NCBI GenBank assembly: GCA_963819755.1
Contig: CAWFXB010000001.1
Coordinates: 992,001-1,056,000 of the forward strand
Source of the DNA: VRUE01 sp963819755
Lineage (GTDB): Bacteria > Actinomycetota > Thermoleophilia > Solirubrobacterales > 70-9
Reading direction: 5' to 3'
Length of the DNA: 64,000 bases
The notes beneath the pieces are model-generated. The model was not told the origin of the DNA, did not search any database, and saw only the letters and a program-made list of their open reading frames with translations. The translations under genes were made by a program, and so were the position numbers. Shown here in pieces: positions 1 through 8,156 of this stretch. The first letter of the stretch is position 1; the number at the start of each line of letters is the position of its first letter.

Positions 1-1327
1 CGTTCCAGGAGAGGTAGCCGATCGCACCGCCGTAGGAGCAGCGCTTGACCGGCTCCAGCTCGTCGATGATCTGCATCGCCCGCACCTTGGGCGCGCCGGA
101 GAGCGTCCCGGCCGGCAGCGCCGAGCGCAGCACGTCCATCGCCCCGACCCCCTCGCGCAGCGTCCCCGAGACCTGGCTGACGATGTGGAGGACGTGCGAG
201 TAGGTCTCGACGACCATCAGCTCGTCGACGCCGACCGAGCCGTACTCGCAGACCCGGCCGAGGTCGTTGCGGCCGAGGTCGACCAGCATCACGTGCTCGG
301 CCCGCTCCTTGGGGTCGTTGACGAGCCGCTCGGCGAGGCGACGGTCCTCCTCCTCGTCGCTGCCGCGCGGGTAGGTGCCGGCGATCGGCCGCGTCTCCAC
401 CCGCCGCCCCTGCACCTTGACCAGCGGCTCGGGCGAAGCGCCGGCGATCTGGAAGTCGCCGAACTCGAGGAAGTACATGTAGGGGGAGGGATTGACCGCG
501 CGCAGGCCGCGGTAGACCGAGAAGGCCTCGACCGGGGCCGGAGCGGAGAAGCGCTGGGAGGGGACGACCTGGAAGGCGTCGCCGGCGTGGACGTACTCGA
601 CGATCCGCTCCACCGCCGCTTCGAACTCCTCGCGCTCCATGCCGGAGACGAAGCGCGGGGGCTCGGCAACCGCGGGGCTCGCCGGCGCCGGCACGGCCCC
701 CCGCAGGCGCTCGCGCACCTCGGCGATCGTCGCCACCGAGCGCTCGTAGGCGGCGTCGATCCCACCCTCGTCATCGGCGAAGGCGCAGGACATGATCGTC
801 AGCTCGTGGCGCAGGTGGTCGAAGACGAGCAGGACGTCGGTGATCATCAGCGCCATGTCGGGTAGCCCGAGCGGGTCGGGGTTGGGCTCGGCGAGCGGCT
901 CCACCGTGCGCACCAGGTCATAGCCGAAGAAACCGACGGCGCCACCGGCAAAGGGCGGCAGGCCCTCGACCGGGGCGAGCCGGAAGCGGGCGAGGCTCTC
1001 GGCGACGGCGGCGTAGGGGTCCGCCGCCTCGCGATCCTCCCCGCCCGTCTCGCTCAGGACTCCGTCGTCCCAGCGCAGCACGGAACGGGGGCGGATGCCG
1101 ACGAAGGAATAGCGGCCCACCTGGCCCTGCTCAGCCGACTCCAAGAGGAAGCAGGGCGCCCCCCCGGGCTCCCCGGCGCGCAGCTTGAGAAAAGCCGAGA
1201 CCGGCGTCTCGCAGTCGTCGACGAAGCATGTGCGGATGGGGACGACGTTGCCCTCGGCGGCGAGCACCCGAGCCTCGTCGAGGCTGGGCTCGATCCGCAG
1301 CTCGGCGGTGTCAGCTGCGACGGCCAT
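1..1327 (-). CDS. trpE: Anthranilate synthase component I (C-terminus cut by window edge)
   Basis: Converts chorismate plus an amino group from the TrpG partner (not seen here) to anthranilate, the first committed step of tryptophan synthesis. Reading leftwards from ATG 1327 gives about 442 residues with no stop before the window edge. The usual length is about 500, so roughly 50-60 residues are missing. The chorismate-binding core is clear: an RPIAGTYPRG stretch, a LVDLGRNDLGRV block, and near the edge the family signature GTLSGAPKVRAM followed by an IIDELEP segment. The start overlaps the end of hisIE by 17 nt, so translation is probably coupled. PabB is the main alternative; the full TrpE-type signature and the pairing with a histidine gene favour TrpE. 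Confidence 0.92.
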   Translation of the reverse strand, partial: MAVAADTAELRIEPSLDEARVLAAEGNVVPIRTCFVDDCETPVSAFLKLRAGEPGGAPCFLLESAEQGQVGRYSFVGIRPRSVLRWDDGVLSETGGEDREAADPYAAVAESLARFRLAPVEGLPPFAGGAVGFFGYDLVRTVEPLAEPNPDPLGLPDMALMITDVLLVFDHLRHELTIMSCAFADDEGGIDAAYERSVATIAEVRERLRGAVPAPASPAVAEPPRFVSGMEREEFEAAVERIVEYVHAGDAFQVVPSQRFSAPAPVEAFSVYRGLRAVNPSPYMYFLEFGDFQIAGASPEPLVKVQGRRVETRPIAGTYPRGSDEEEDRRLAERLVNDPKERAEHVMLVDLGRNDLGRVCEYGSVGVDELMVVETYSHVLHIVSQVSGTLREGVGAMDVLRSALPAGTLSGAPKVRAMQIIDELEPVKRCSYGGAIGYLSWN

Positions 1328-1922
1328 TGAGGACCTCCATCACGGCTGCCTGGGAGACCTCGCGCGAGGCCAGCAGCACGCTGAGGTGGTAGAGCAGATC
1401 GGCGGCCTCTTCGGCGACACGCTCGTCGGACTCCTCGCGCGCCGCGCGCACGACCTCCTCGGCCTCCTCCTCGACCTTCTCGCCGATCAGCTTCGGATCG
1501 TCGAGCAGCGTCACCGTGTAGCTGCCCTCGGGCCGCTCGGCAGCGCGGCTGCGCAGGGTGCGCTGCAGGACGGCGAGCGCCTCGTACGGGACGAGAGCCG
1601 GCTCATCGCCCTCGAGCTCCCGGTAGAAGCAGGAACGCTCCCCCGTGTGACAGGCGGGGCCGGCCGGCTCAACGAGGGCGAGGATCGCGTCGCCGTCGCA
1701 GTCGTAGCGCAGCTGCCTCAGCTTCAGAACGTGCCCGGACTCTTCGCCTTTGCGCCAGATCTTCCCCCGCGAGCGGCTGAAGAAGTGCATCTCGCCGCTC
1801 TCGACCGTGAGCCGCAGCGACTCCTCGTTGGCATAGGCAAGCGTCAGCACCTCGCCACTGTCGGCGTCCTGGGCCACGCACGGCACCAAGCCGCGCTCGT
1901 CGAACTGAACCTCGTCGAACAT
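1311..1922 (-). CDS. hisIE: Bifunctional phosphoribosyl-AMP cyclohydrolase / phosphoribosyl-ATP pyrophosphatase
   Basis: Carries out steps 2 and 3 of histidine biosynthesis in the cytoplasm. Residues 1 to about 105 are the HisI cyclohydrolase domain, with the metal-binding DCDGDA and PACHTGERSCFY motifs. Residues from about 115 to 203 are the all-alpha HisE pyrophosphohydrolase domain, with the acidic EKVEEEAEEV helix and DLLYHL. The length of 203 aa is normal for the fusion. ATG 1922 is 14 nt downstream of the era stop, and the stop lies inside the trpE start region, so hisIE and trpE look cotranscribed. No other his gene is near, so the pathway is scattered in this genome. Confidence 0.96.
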   Translation of the reverse strand: MFDEVQFDERGLVPCVAQDADSGEVLTLAYANEESLRLTVESGEMHFFSRSRGKIWRKGEESGHVLKLRQLRYDCDGDAILALVEPAGPACHTGERSCFYRELEGDEPALVPYEALAVLQRTLRSRAAERPEGSYTVTLLDDPKLIGEKVEEEAEEVVRAAREESDERVAEEAADLLYHLSVLLASREVSQAAVMEVLNGRRS

Positions 1923-1935
1923 CAGAGCATCGTAG

Positions 1936-2829
1936 TTACTCGATGCCGAGTCGATCCAAGAGTCCCTCGTCGCGACGCCAGTGGCTACGAACGCGGATCT
2001 TGAGGTCGAGATGGACCTTTGCGCCCAGCTCCGCCTCCAGCGAGCTGCGGGCCGCGGTGCCGACCTCGCCGATCTTCCTGCCGCCCTTGCCGATCAGGAT
2101 GCCCTTCTGCGACTCGGTCTCCGCCCACACCTCGGCGCGCACGGTGACCAGGCCGTCCTCGCGTCGCTCGAGCTCCTTGACCTGCACCTCGACCGAGTGC
2201 GGGATCTCGTCACGGGTCCGGTTGAGGACCTGCTCGCGGATCAACTCGGCCAGCATCGTCTCGCTCGACTGGTCGCTGTGATCCTCCGGCGGGTAGAGGT
2301 AGGGGCCCTCGGGAACGAGCTCAGCCAGCCGCTGCACCAGGACGTCGAGGCCTTTGCCGCCACGGGCGCTGATCGGGAATACCTCGTCCACGCCCTCGAG
2401 ATCGGCGGCCTCGGACAGTACCGGCACCAGCTGGTTGGGCCCGACCGTGTCGATCTTGTTGACTGCGCAGATCGTCGGCAGCCTGCTGTTCGCCTCGACC
2501 AGGGCGCGGGCTATGAAGCGGTCGCCGGCCCCGATCCCCTCCTGCCCGTTGACGACCAGCAGGGCGAGGTCGGAGTCGGCCAGCTCGCGCTCGACCCGGT
2601 GCTGCATCCGCTCGGTCAGCACGTCGCGCGGCTTCTGCACCCCGGGCAGGTCGACGAGGACGAGCTGGGAGCCCGCCTCGACGTCGGTGGCGATGCCGCG
2701 GATCGCCCGTCGCGTCGTCTGCGGGCGCATCGAGACGATCGCGACGCGGCTGCCGACTATCGCGTTGACCAGGGTCGACTTGCCGACGTTGGGACGCCCG
2801 GCGAGGCCGACGAATCCGGCCCGCGTCAT
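1936..2829 (-). CDS. era: GTPase Era
   Basis: Ribosome-assembly GTPase that binds the 3' end of 16S rRNA and helps mature the 30S subunit. Residues 11-18 (GRPNVGKS) are the P-loop, DLPG at 60-63 is G3 and NKID at 124-127 is G4. A C-terminal KH domain carries the GKGG loop near residue 247. The length of 297 aa is typical. The start ATG overlaps the ybeY stop by 4 nt (ATGA). The order phoH-ybeY-era is a widespread ribosome-maturation cluster; here the usual CorC-type and diacylglycerol-kinase genes between ybeY and era are absent. Confidence 0.97.
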   Translation of the reverse strand: MTRAGFVGLAGRPNVGKSTLVNAIVGSRVAIVSMRPQTTRRAIRGIATDVEAGSQLVLVDLPGVQKPRDVLTERMQHRVERELADSDLALLVVNGQEGIGAGDRFIARALVEANSRLPTICAVNKIDTVGPNQLVPVLSEAADLEGVDEVFPISARGGKGLDVLVQRLAELVPEGPYLYPPEDHSDQSSETMLAELIREQVLNRTRDEIPHSVEVQVKELERREDGLVTVRAEVWAETESQKGILIGKGGRKIGEVGTAARSSLEAELGAKVHLDLKIRVRSHWRRDEGLLDRLGIE

Positions 2830-3191
2830 GCCAGGCCCGCGATCACGCGATCCTGCAGGGCGAGCATCTCGCCCTCGTCGCTCTCGTGGTCCATTCCGCA
2901 GAGGTGCAGGGTGCCGTGGACCGCCGCCTCGACGACGTCGGTGCAGTGCTGCGGGCAGATCGCCACGTCGCCCAGCTCGCGTGGCCCGGCGGTCGGCCCG
3001 GCGCCGTCGAGCGGGAAGGCAAGCACGTCGGTGGGGGCGTCCTTGCCGCGGTGGACGCGGTTGAGCTCGCGGATCCGCTCGGCATCGACCAGCTCGACCG
3101 CGATGTGCCCGTCGGCGACGCCCGCCGCCGCCAGCGCCGCCGCCACCGCGTCGCGCAGCTCGGCCGGCACGTCGGCGAGGTCAACCCCCAT
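2826..3191 (-). CDS. ybeY: Endoribonuclease YbeY (16S rRNA 3'-end maturation)
   Basis: Zinc-dependent endoribonuclease for rRNA maturation and ribosome quality control. The signature is intact: H92-x3-H96-x5-H102 within HGTLHLCGMDH. The reading frame stays open further upstream, but ATG 3191 is chosen because the upstream stretch overlaps phoH and looks non-homologous. From 3191 the protein is 121 aa, short compared with about 150 in E. coli and shortened mainly at the N-terminus. It overlaps phoH by 11 nt upstream and era by 4 nt downstream, which implies coupled translation. Confidence 0.93.
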   Translation of the reverse strand: MGVDLADVPAELRDAVAAALAAAGVADGHIAVELVDAERIRELNRVHRGKDAPTDVLAFPLDGAGPTAGPRELGDVAICPQHCTDVVEAAVHGTLHLCGMDHESDEGEMLALQDRVIAGLA

Positions 3192-4152
3192 CCGCCGGCT
3201 GCCCGCCCTGCGTGCGCTCGGCGTGCTCGCCGTAGGCGGCGACGATCCGCTGCACCAGCTTGTGGCGGACGACGTCCTCGCCGCCGAAGCGGACGAAGGA
3301 GATGTCCTGCACCTCATTGAGGATGTCGCGGACGACCACCAGGCCCGAGCGTTGGTCGGTCGGCAGGTCGATCTGGGTGACGTCCCCGGTTACGACCATG
3401 CGCGAGTTGAAGCCGAGCCGGGTGAGGAACATCTTCATCTGCTCGGGACTGGTGTTCTGTGCCTCGTCGAGAATGACGAAGGAGTCGTTCAACGTCCTTC
3501 CCCGCATAAACGCCAGCGGTGCGACCTCGATCACGCCGCGCTCGAAGTAGCCGTTGACGCGGTCCGGATCGAGCATGTCGTAGAGCGCGTCGAAGAGGGG
3601 CCGCAGATAGGGGTCGACCTTGGCCTGGATGTCGCCGGGCAGGAAGCCGAGCCGCTCGCCGGCCTCGACCGCCGGCCGGGTGAGGATGATCCGCTGCACT
3701 TCCTTCTCGGCAAGGGCATGCGCCGCCATCGCCACGGCGAGGAAGGTCTTGCCGGTACCGGCGGGGCCGATGCCGAAGGTGATCGTGTGGCGGCGGATCG
3801 AGTCGACGTAGCGTTTCTGGTTGAGCGTCTTCGGCGCCACCTTGGTGTTGCGGTGTCGCCAGACGACGTCCTCGAGGATCTCGGCCGGGCTCTCGTCAGC
3901 ATCGAGCGCGCCGGTCACCGCTTCGATCGTGCCGGGAGCGACCTCGTGGCCCTGCTCGATCAGATCGACCAGCTCGTCGACCACCGTGGCCGCTGTCTGC
4001 ACGTCGGTCGAGTCGCCGTCGAGGGTGAGGACGTTGCCGCGCAGGTGGAAGTCGCAGTCGAGGCGGCCGCGCAGCGCCCGCAGGACGGCGTCCTCGGAGC
4101 CGGCCAGCTCGGCGGCCACGGTGTTGTCGAGGGTCAGCTGCCTACGAGCCAA
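3181..4152 (-). CDS. phoH: PhoH-family ATPase (YbeZ type)
   Basis: PhoH/YbeZ-family P-loop NTPase, often encoded beside ybeY and thought to act with it in RNA metabolism. Walker A GPAGTGKT lies at residues 129-136 and Walker B VILDEAQN at 226-233. The first 100 residues form the family's KH-like N-terminal region. The length is 323 aa. The start overlaps the yqeY stop by 11 nt and the stop overlaps the ybeY start. The biochemical substrate is not established for the family, so only ATP binding and the cluster context are firm. Confidence 0.93.
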   Translation of the reverse strand: MARRQLTLDNTVAAELAGSEDAVLRALRGRLDCDFHLRGNVLTLDGDSTDVQTAATVVDELVDLIEQGHEVAPGTIEAVTGALDADESPAEILEDVVWRHRNTKVAPKTLNQKRYVDSIRRHTITFGIGPAGTGKTFLAVAMAAHALAEKEVQRIILTRPAVEAGERLGFLPGDIQAKVDPYLRPLFDALYDMLDPDRVNGYFERGVIEVAPLAFMRGRTLNDSFVILDEAQNTSPEQMKMFLTRLGFNSRMVVTGDVTQIDLPTDQRSGLVVVRDILNEVQDISFVRFGGEDVVRHKLVQRIVAAYGEHAERTQGGQPADGG

Positions 4153-4573
4153 GTTTCTCTCGCACCGCCGCGCTCACCCGCTTGCCGTCGGCCCGCCCGC
4201 CGAGCTTCGGCATCAGCGCCGACATCACCTGCCCCATCTGCTTCTGCTCGGTCGCGCCAGTCTCGGCGACCGCTGTTTCGACCAGCTCGGCCAGCTCCTC
4301 GTCGGAGAGCTGCGCCGGCAGGTAGGCCTCGATCAACTCGGCCTCGAAGCGCTCCGCGCTCGCCTGCTCGCCGCGATCGGCCTCGCGGTAGGCCTCCTCC
4401 GCCTCGAGCCGCTTCTTGCGCTCCCGCTGCAGGACCGCGACCTCGTCGCCGTCGCCCAACTTGGCGTCCTGCTGCAGCGAGTCGACGACCATCCGCAGCG
4501 CGGCGGCACGCTCGCGCTCGCCCGCTTTCATCGCAGTACGCACATCGGCCTGGACCTGCTCGAGGACGCTCAT
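4142..4573 (-). CDS. yqeY: GatB/YqeY-domain protein
   Basis: YqeY family, related to the tRNA-binding tail domain of the GatB amidotransferase subunit. The molecular role of the free-standing protein is not established. The protein is 143 aa from ATG 4573; an in-frame ATG 24 nt upstream exists, but the MSVLEQVQADV start matches the family N-terminus. A helical, Glu/Lys-rich N-terminal half is followed by the conserved EAYLPAQLSDEEL segment and the GQVMSALMPKLGGRADGKRV block. It is the first gene of the run phoH-ybeY-era-hisIE-trpE. A strong hairpin lies just upstream, ending the neighbouring transcript. Confidence 0.88.
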   Translation of the reverse strand: MSVLEQVQADVRTAMKAGERERAAALRMVVDSLQQDAKLGDGDEVAVLQRERKKRLEAEEAYREADRGEQASAERFEAELIEAYLPAQLSDEELAELVETAVAETGATEQKQMGQVMSALMPKLGGRADGKRVSAAVREKLGS

Positions 4574-4623
4574 CTCCCTAAGGGTAGTTGGCGACACCCG
4601 CGCACAACGTGCCGCCCCGAAAT

Positions 4624-4662
4624 GAGCAAGTGGTGGCCGCGGACAGCGGCCACCACTTGCTC
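4624..4662 (-). terminator. Perfect 17-bp hairpin after the secreted-protein gene
   Basis: Two 17-nt arms (4624-4640 and 4646-4662) are exactly complementary around a 5-nt loop. The hairpin starts 10 nt after the stop of the secreted-protein gene and precedes yqeY. No T-tract follows, so it is either an intrinsic terminator without a U-run or a 3'-end stabiliser. Confidence 0.6.
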
Positions 4663-4672
4663 CATCGATGCG

Positions 4673-5824
4673 TTAGCTCGACACCAGGTACCGCGGAGAT
4701 TTCGCGCTTTGGAATTCCCCGCTCATCGTGATCGAGGGGCCAGGACAGAGCGAGAGCGTCCCGCTCACCCTCGACAGGGTCGCGGAGGCCGAGAGCACGG
4801 CCGGACTACCGCCGGTGAATTTATAGGGAAAGCTCGTCGCCGAAGCCGATTTGTAGATGCAGGTGAAGTTCGTTCCTTTATACGTGCAATTGACATTTAG
4901 CGTGGGAGAGCCCAACGTTTCCGTCACGTAGATCGTCCCGGAGCCGCCGCCCGCCGCTTCCAACGAGCCTGAATAGGGCGGGTTTTCCCAGGCGAGCGTG
5001 CACCCCGAATACAGCGTACCCACGCATTTCGACAGGGTCGGCGATCCGTAGCGCCAATCGCCTTTGGGCACGTAGATGTTGTTGTTCGCCAGCGAGAAGC
5101 TGGATTCCGAGCATCTGATCTGGCTTCCGCTCGCGAAGGCGCCGAAAACGACTTCCGATTTCGGCGCCAGGGAGAATGCTTCTTCCATCACCCTCGAGGC
5201 CGCCGGGCACGGGGTCGCGTTCACGGAGCAGAACATGGGGCCACTGACTCCGCGTTTCGTGACATAGGTAGGGGAAGTTTTGAGCTTGTATTCCCCTTCC
5301 CACTGCACCGAGCCTGGACAGAGGGCACCACCCGCGTTCTTGGGCAGCGCTTGGTTGACCACGATCGCGGCCAGTTCGCCTCCCGTGACGGGAAGTTCAA
5401 TCGCTTTTTCGCTGCCGTAGGTGCATTCGTTGCTACCGCATTTGAAGACCAGCCCGGCGACGTTCACGGACAATTTCCCGTTGCCTTCGACCGGTTCGTG
5501 CAGGTCCGTCGAGTAGGGAAGGCCACTCGCTTTTACCGTGCAGCCTTCGCTGCACGAGGAGAACGAGAGCACCGTCAGCGCCTCGGACTCGTTGCGTTCC
5601 ATGGTGCTCACACATTTCACCGTGGCCCCTTCGCTGAGTTTGAAGGTGGTCGGCAACGTGCCGGTTTTGAATGCGTGGCCGATGTAGTTTTCGTTGGCGC
5701 ATTCGGCGACGACCGCTTTGCAGAGCACGGTTTCTTCGTTGGCCGACGCCGAGCTGACGCCAATCGCGGCTATCGCGGTCAGCATCAGGATTGCAGCGAG
5801 ACCAAACGTCTTGATCGACTTCAT
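4673..5824 (-). CDS. Secreted Cys-rich protein with internal duplication, function unknown
   Basis: The start is ATG 5824, preceded by a strong GGAGG ribosome binding site; a longer in-frame reading upstream would bury the signal peptide. From there it is 383 aa: a signal peptide (about residues 1-28, ending ASA), then two halves that resemble each other, about 35-190 and 222-383. Each half has a G-x-x-x-[KR]-C opening, paired cysteines, a central G-C-T segment and a closing CPG...GE[YF] motif. It lacks enzymatic motifs and is rich in Ser, Thr, Gly and Cys, so an extracellular beta-rich fold with disulfides is likely. Codon use and GC are visibly lower than in the neighbours. It has its own promoter and terminator. 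I do not recognise a function. Confidence 0.85.
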   Translation of the reverse strand: MKSIKTFGLAAILMLTAIAAIGVSSASANEETVLCKAVVAECANENYIGHAFKTGTLPTTFKLSEGATVKCVSTMERNESEALTVLSFSSCSEGCTVKASGLPYSTDLHEPVEGNGKLSVNVAGLVFKCGSNECTYGSEKAIELPVTGGELAAIVVNQALPKNAGGALCPGSVQWEGEYKLKTSPTYVTKRGVSGPMFCSVNATPCPAASRVMEEAFSLAPKSEVVFGAFASGSQIRCSESSFSLANNNIYVPKGDWRYGSPTLSKCVGTLYSGCTLAWENPPYSGSLEAAGGGSGTIYVTETLGSPTLNVNCTYKGTNFTCIYKSASATSFPYKFTGGSPAVLSASATLSRVSGTLSLCPGPSITMSGEFQSAKSPRYLVSS

Positions 5825-5937
5825 CTCAACCTCCTGAGAGTTGACTGGAGCGAAGGCACGAGCAGGGGACAGCGACGCCGTGCGGGCGGGCCTTCCGTCC
5901 ACATGCGTCACACCCCAATCCGACGCGCCTCCTCAAC

Positions 5938-5967
5938 TAACTAAACATGCCGGTTCTTCATAGTCAA
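5938..5967 (-). promoter_or_regulatory. Candidate promoter of the secreted-protein gene
   Basis: On the minus strand a TTGACT (5967-5962) and a TAGTTA (5943-5938) are separated by 18 nt in an AT-rich block between murI and the secreted-protein gene. The -35 is good and the -10 poor. It would give a leader of about 100 nt. Confidence 0.35.
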
Positions 5968-6018
5968 GAGGATTGATGCAACCGCTCGTCAGGTGTTCGA
6001 GTTATATGAGCGAAAGGA

Positions 6019-6816
6019 TCAACAAAGCCCGGAAATGTCGACGTGTTCGACCTCTCCCAGGGGCATCTGAAGGAAGCGCGTGCCGAGCTCGTGGAAGGAA
6101 TCGACCTCGCCGCTGCATAGGAAGCGGTACTCGCCCTCGCCGTCGGGGGAACGCGCCAATCCAGCCGACTCGAGCGTCCGCTGGACAGCCGCGGCAACCG
6201 CGTGGCCACCGCTGACCAGGCGCACGTCGCGGCCGAGGACGCGCTGCAGCATCGGCGCGACCAGCGGGTAGTGGGTACAGCCGAGAATCAGCGTGTCGAC
6301 TTCGGCCCGCTTCAGCGGCGCGCAGTAGGCGCGGGCCATCTCGAGCACGCCCTGGTCGAACGGAGAGCCGTCCTGGATGAAGGGGGCCAGGTCGGGCGCC
6401 TCGACTTCGGTCACCGCGAGCGCCCGGCCCTGGCCCTCCAGGGCGCGCCGGTAGGCGCCGCTCTCGACCGTGTTCGGGGTCGCCAGCACGCCGACCCGGC
6501 CGCTGTCGGTGATCGCCGCGGCGATCTCGGCCTGCGGCTCGACCACGGGGACCACCTTCACGCCATGCTCCGCCGCGACCTCGCGCGCCACCCCCTCGCC
6601 GATCGAGGTCGCCGTGTTGCAGGCGATCACCAGCAGCTTCGCGCCACCCTCCAGCAGCAGCGTCGCGATCGCCCGGATGCGCTCGCGCAGTCGCTCCGGA
6701 TCGCGCGTCCCATAGGGGAACATCGCCGTGTCGCCGAGATAGACGAAGTCCTCCTCCGGCAGCGAGACCAGGCACTCGTGCAGCACGGTGAGCCCGCCGA
6801 CGCCGGAGTCGAACAT
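6019..6816 (-). CDS. murI: Glutamate racemase
   Basis: Makes D-glutamate for peptidoglycan. Both catalytic cysteines sit in their motifs: IACNTATS and ILGCTHYPL. The N-terminal FDSGVGGLTV phosphate/substrate loop and the YLGDTAMFPYG motif are also intact. ATG 6816 lies directly before FDSGVGGL, so the protein starts almost inside the first strand (265 aa). The frame stays open upstream to a CTA that overlaps the TAG of the preceding gene, but no standard start codon occurs there; a few extra N-terminal residues from a non-standard start cannot be excluded. Confidence 0.95.
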   Translation of the reverse strand: MFDSGVGGLTVLHECLVSLPEEDFVYLGDTAMFPYGTRDPERLRERIRAIATLLLEGGAKLLVIACNTATSIGEGVAREVAAEHGVKVVPVVEPQAEIAAAITDSGRVGVLATPNTVESGAYRRALEGQGRALAVTEVEAPDLAPFIQDGSPFDQGVLEMARAYCAPLKRAEVDTLILGCTHYPLVAPMLQRVLGRDVRLVSGGHAVAAAVQRTLESAGLARSPDGEGEYRFLCSGEVDSFHELGTRFLQMPLGEVEHVDISGLC

Positions 6817-6836
6817 CGCGATCGGCTGCGAGGCGT

Positions 6837-7322
6837 CTAGAGAAATGGTTTGTACGCCATGAAAAAGATCGTCACCACGACGATCAGCCCGGCGAGCGTG
6901 CCGACTTTGCCGATCCGGTCGCCGAGCGCTTCGAACTCATCGCTGAGCGTGTCGCCCACCTTCAGGTCGCGCTCGGCAAGCGCTTTGGCTTCGCGGACCT
7001 TGGGCTGGAAGAAGGCATGCTGGAGGCCGAAGAGGACGATGATCGCGAGGAAGCCGACGCTGACGAAGGCGTCGCTCGCTTCCCAAGGCCCGTCAGCGAG
7101 CAGGTAGATGCCCGCGAACAGGAGGACGATCATCCCCGGGTTGACCAGGTAGCGATCGACCTTCTGTATCCCGGCCATGATCGCCGGCGTGGCCCGCGGG
7201 TACTGCGGCACCACGGAGAAGAAGAAGGCGTAGCCGAAAGTCGGGCCGAAGGCGAGAACTACGGCCAAGATGTGCAGGAAGAGCGCAATCTTGTAGCCCG
7301 GGTCCACGATCGTCGCCAGCAT
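6837..7322 (-). CDS. DUF2269-like integral membrane protein
   Basis: A 161-aa polytopic membrane protein with about four hydrophobic segments (about 10-38, 58-78, 85-104 and 140-158). A charged loop with KVREAKALAERDLKVGD lies between the third and fourth. The pattern resembles the DUF2269 family of predicted membrane proteins, for which no biochemical role is established. It is tucked between prmA and murI with 18-20 nt gaps, so it is probably cotranscribed with them. No transport or catalytic motif is visible. Confidence 0.8.
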   Translation of the reverse strand: MLATIVDPGYKIALFLHILAVVLAFGPTFGYAFFFSVVPQYPRATPAIMAGIQKVDRYLVNPGMIVLLFAGIYLLADGPWEASDAFVSVGFLAIIVLFGLQHAFFQPKVREAKALAERDLKVGDTLSDEFEALGDRIGKVGTLAGLIVVVTIFFMAYKPFL

Positions 7323-7340
7323 CGCCGCGAAACATATCCG

Positions 7341-8156
7341 CTAACGGCGACGGAGCAGCAGGGCGGACCAATCGCCGTCGTTGCGGCGCTCGGCCTCGAC
7401 GAGGCCCGCGGGAACGAACGCGGCGACGATTTCGTCCAACTCCGTAGGAAGAAGACCAGAGCAGACGATGGTGGTGGGAGTGCTCGCCAACTGGACCGCG
7501 ACCACGCTCAACACCGGCGCGGTCAGGTTGGCTACTACGGTCGGCGCGAGGTCGGGGAGGCCCTCTCGCAGGTTGAGCTTCTCCAGCTCGACAGTCACGT
7601 CGTTGGCCGCAGCGTTCTCAGCCGCTGCTTCGATCGAAGCTTGCTCGTGGTCGAAAGCCGCAACTGGGTCCCAGCCGAGCTTGGCGGCAGCAATGGCGAG
7701 GACACCTGAGCCGGTTCCCAGGTCTGTAAACGGTCCCACTGCTTCGCCCGCCCGCTCGAGCTCGAGCAGGAGCTCCAGGCAGAGACGGGTAGTCGGGTGG
7801 GCGCCGGTGCCGAAAGCTCGGCCTGGGTCGACGACGAGGTCGATCGCGCCCTCGCGCGGCTCCTCCCAGGAGGGTCGCAGCCAGAGCCGCTCGCCGATCA
7901 GCAGCGGCTTGTGGAAGTCCTGCCAGCGGTCGGCCCAGTCGTCGGGCACCTCAGTCGCGACCAGCTCGACCAGGCCGTCCCCGGCCGCAACCTCGATCTC
8001 ACCCAGCTCCGGCAGCTCGCCCTCGCCACCGTAGATCGCGTACTCGACGTAGCCGGGGCCACGCTCCTCCTCCACCCCGTTCGGCGCCAGGACGGTCAGC
8101 TCGGCCAAAACCTGCTCGGCCAGCTCGGGAACGCAGCGGACCGCCAGCCGGATCAA
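7341..8156 (-). CDS. prmA: Ribosomal protein L11 methyltransferase
   Basis: SAM-dependent trimethylation of ribosomal protein L11. The SAM-binding motif DLGTGSG is at residues 145-151, preceded by the family-specific GRAFGTGAHPTT at 112-123. The substrate-proximal NLTAPV motif is also present, where the general N-6 methyltransferase pattern would read NPPY. At 271 aa it is slightly shorter than E. coli PrmA (293), with a compact N-terminal domain. The ATG overlaps the dnaJ stop by 4 nt. The order hrcA-dnaJ-prmA matches many Gram-positive heat-shock clusters. Confidence 0.95.
   Translation of the reverse strand: MIRLAVRCVPELAEQVLAELTVLAPNGVEEERGPGYVEYAIYGGEGELPELGEIEVAAGDGLVELVATEVPDDWADRWQDFHKPLLIGERLWLRPSWEEPREGAIDLVVDPGRAFGTGAHPTTRLCLELLLELERAGEAVGPFTDLGTGSGVLAIAAAKLGWDPVAAFDHEQASIEAAAENAAANDVTVELEKLNLREGLPDLAPTVVANLTAPVLSVVAVQLASTPTTIVCSGLLPTELDEIVAAFVPAGLVEAERRNDGDWSALLLRRR

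Noticed and set aside
1981..4581. Very long open frame on the plus strand opposite era, ybeY, phoH and yqeY
   Set aside because: It mirrors the codons of clearly homologous minus-strand genes, has no recognisable domain and no ribosome binding site. High GC makes such antisense frames common.
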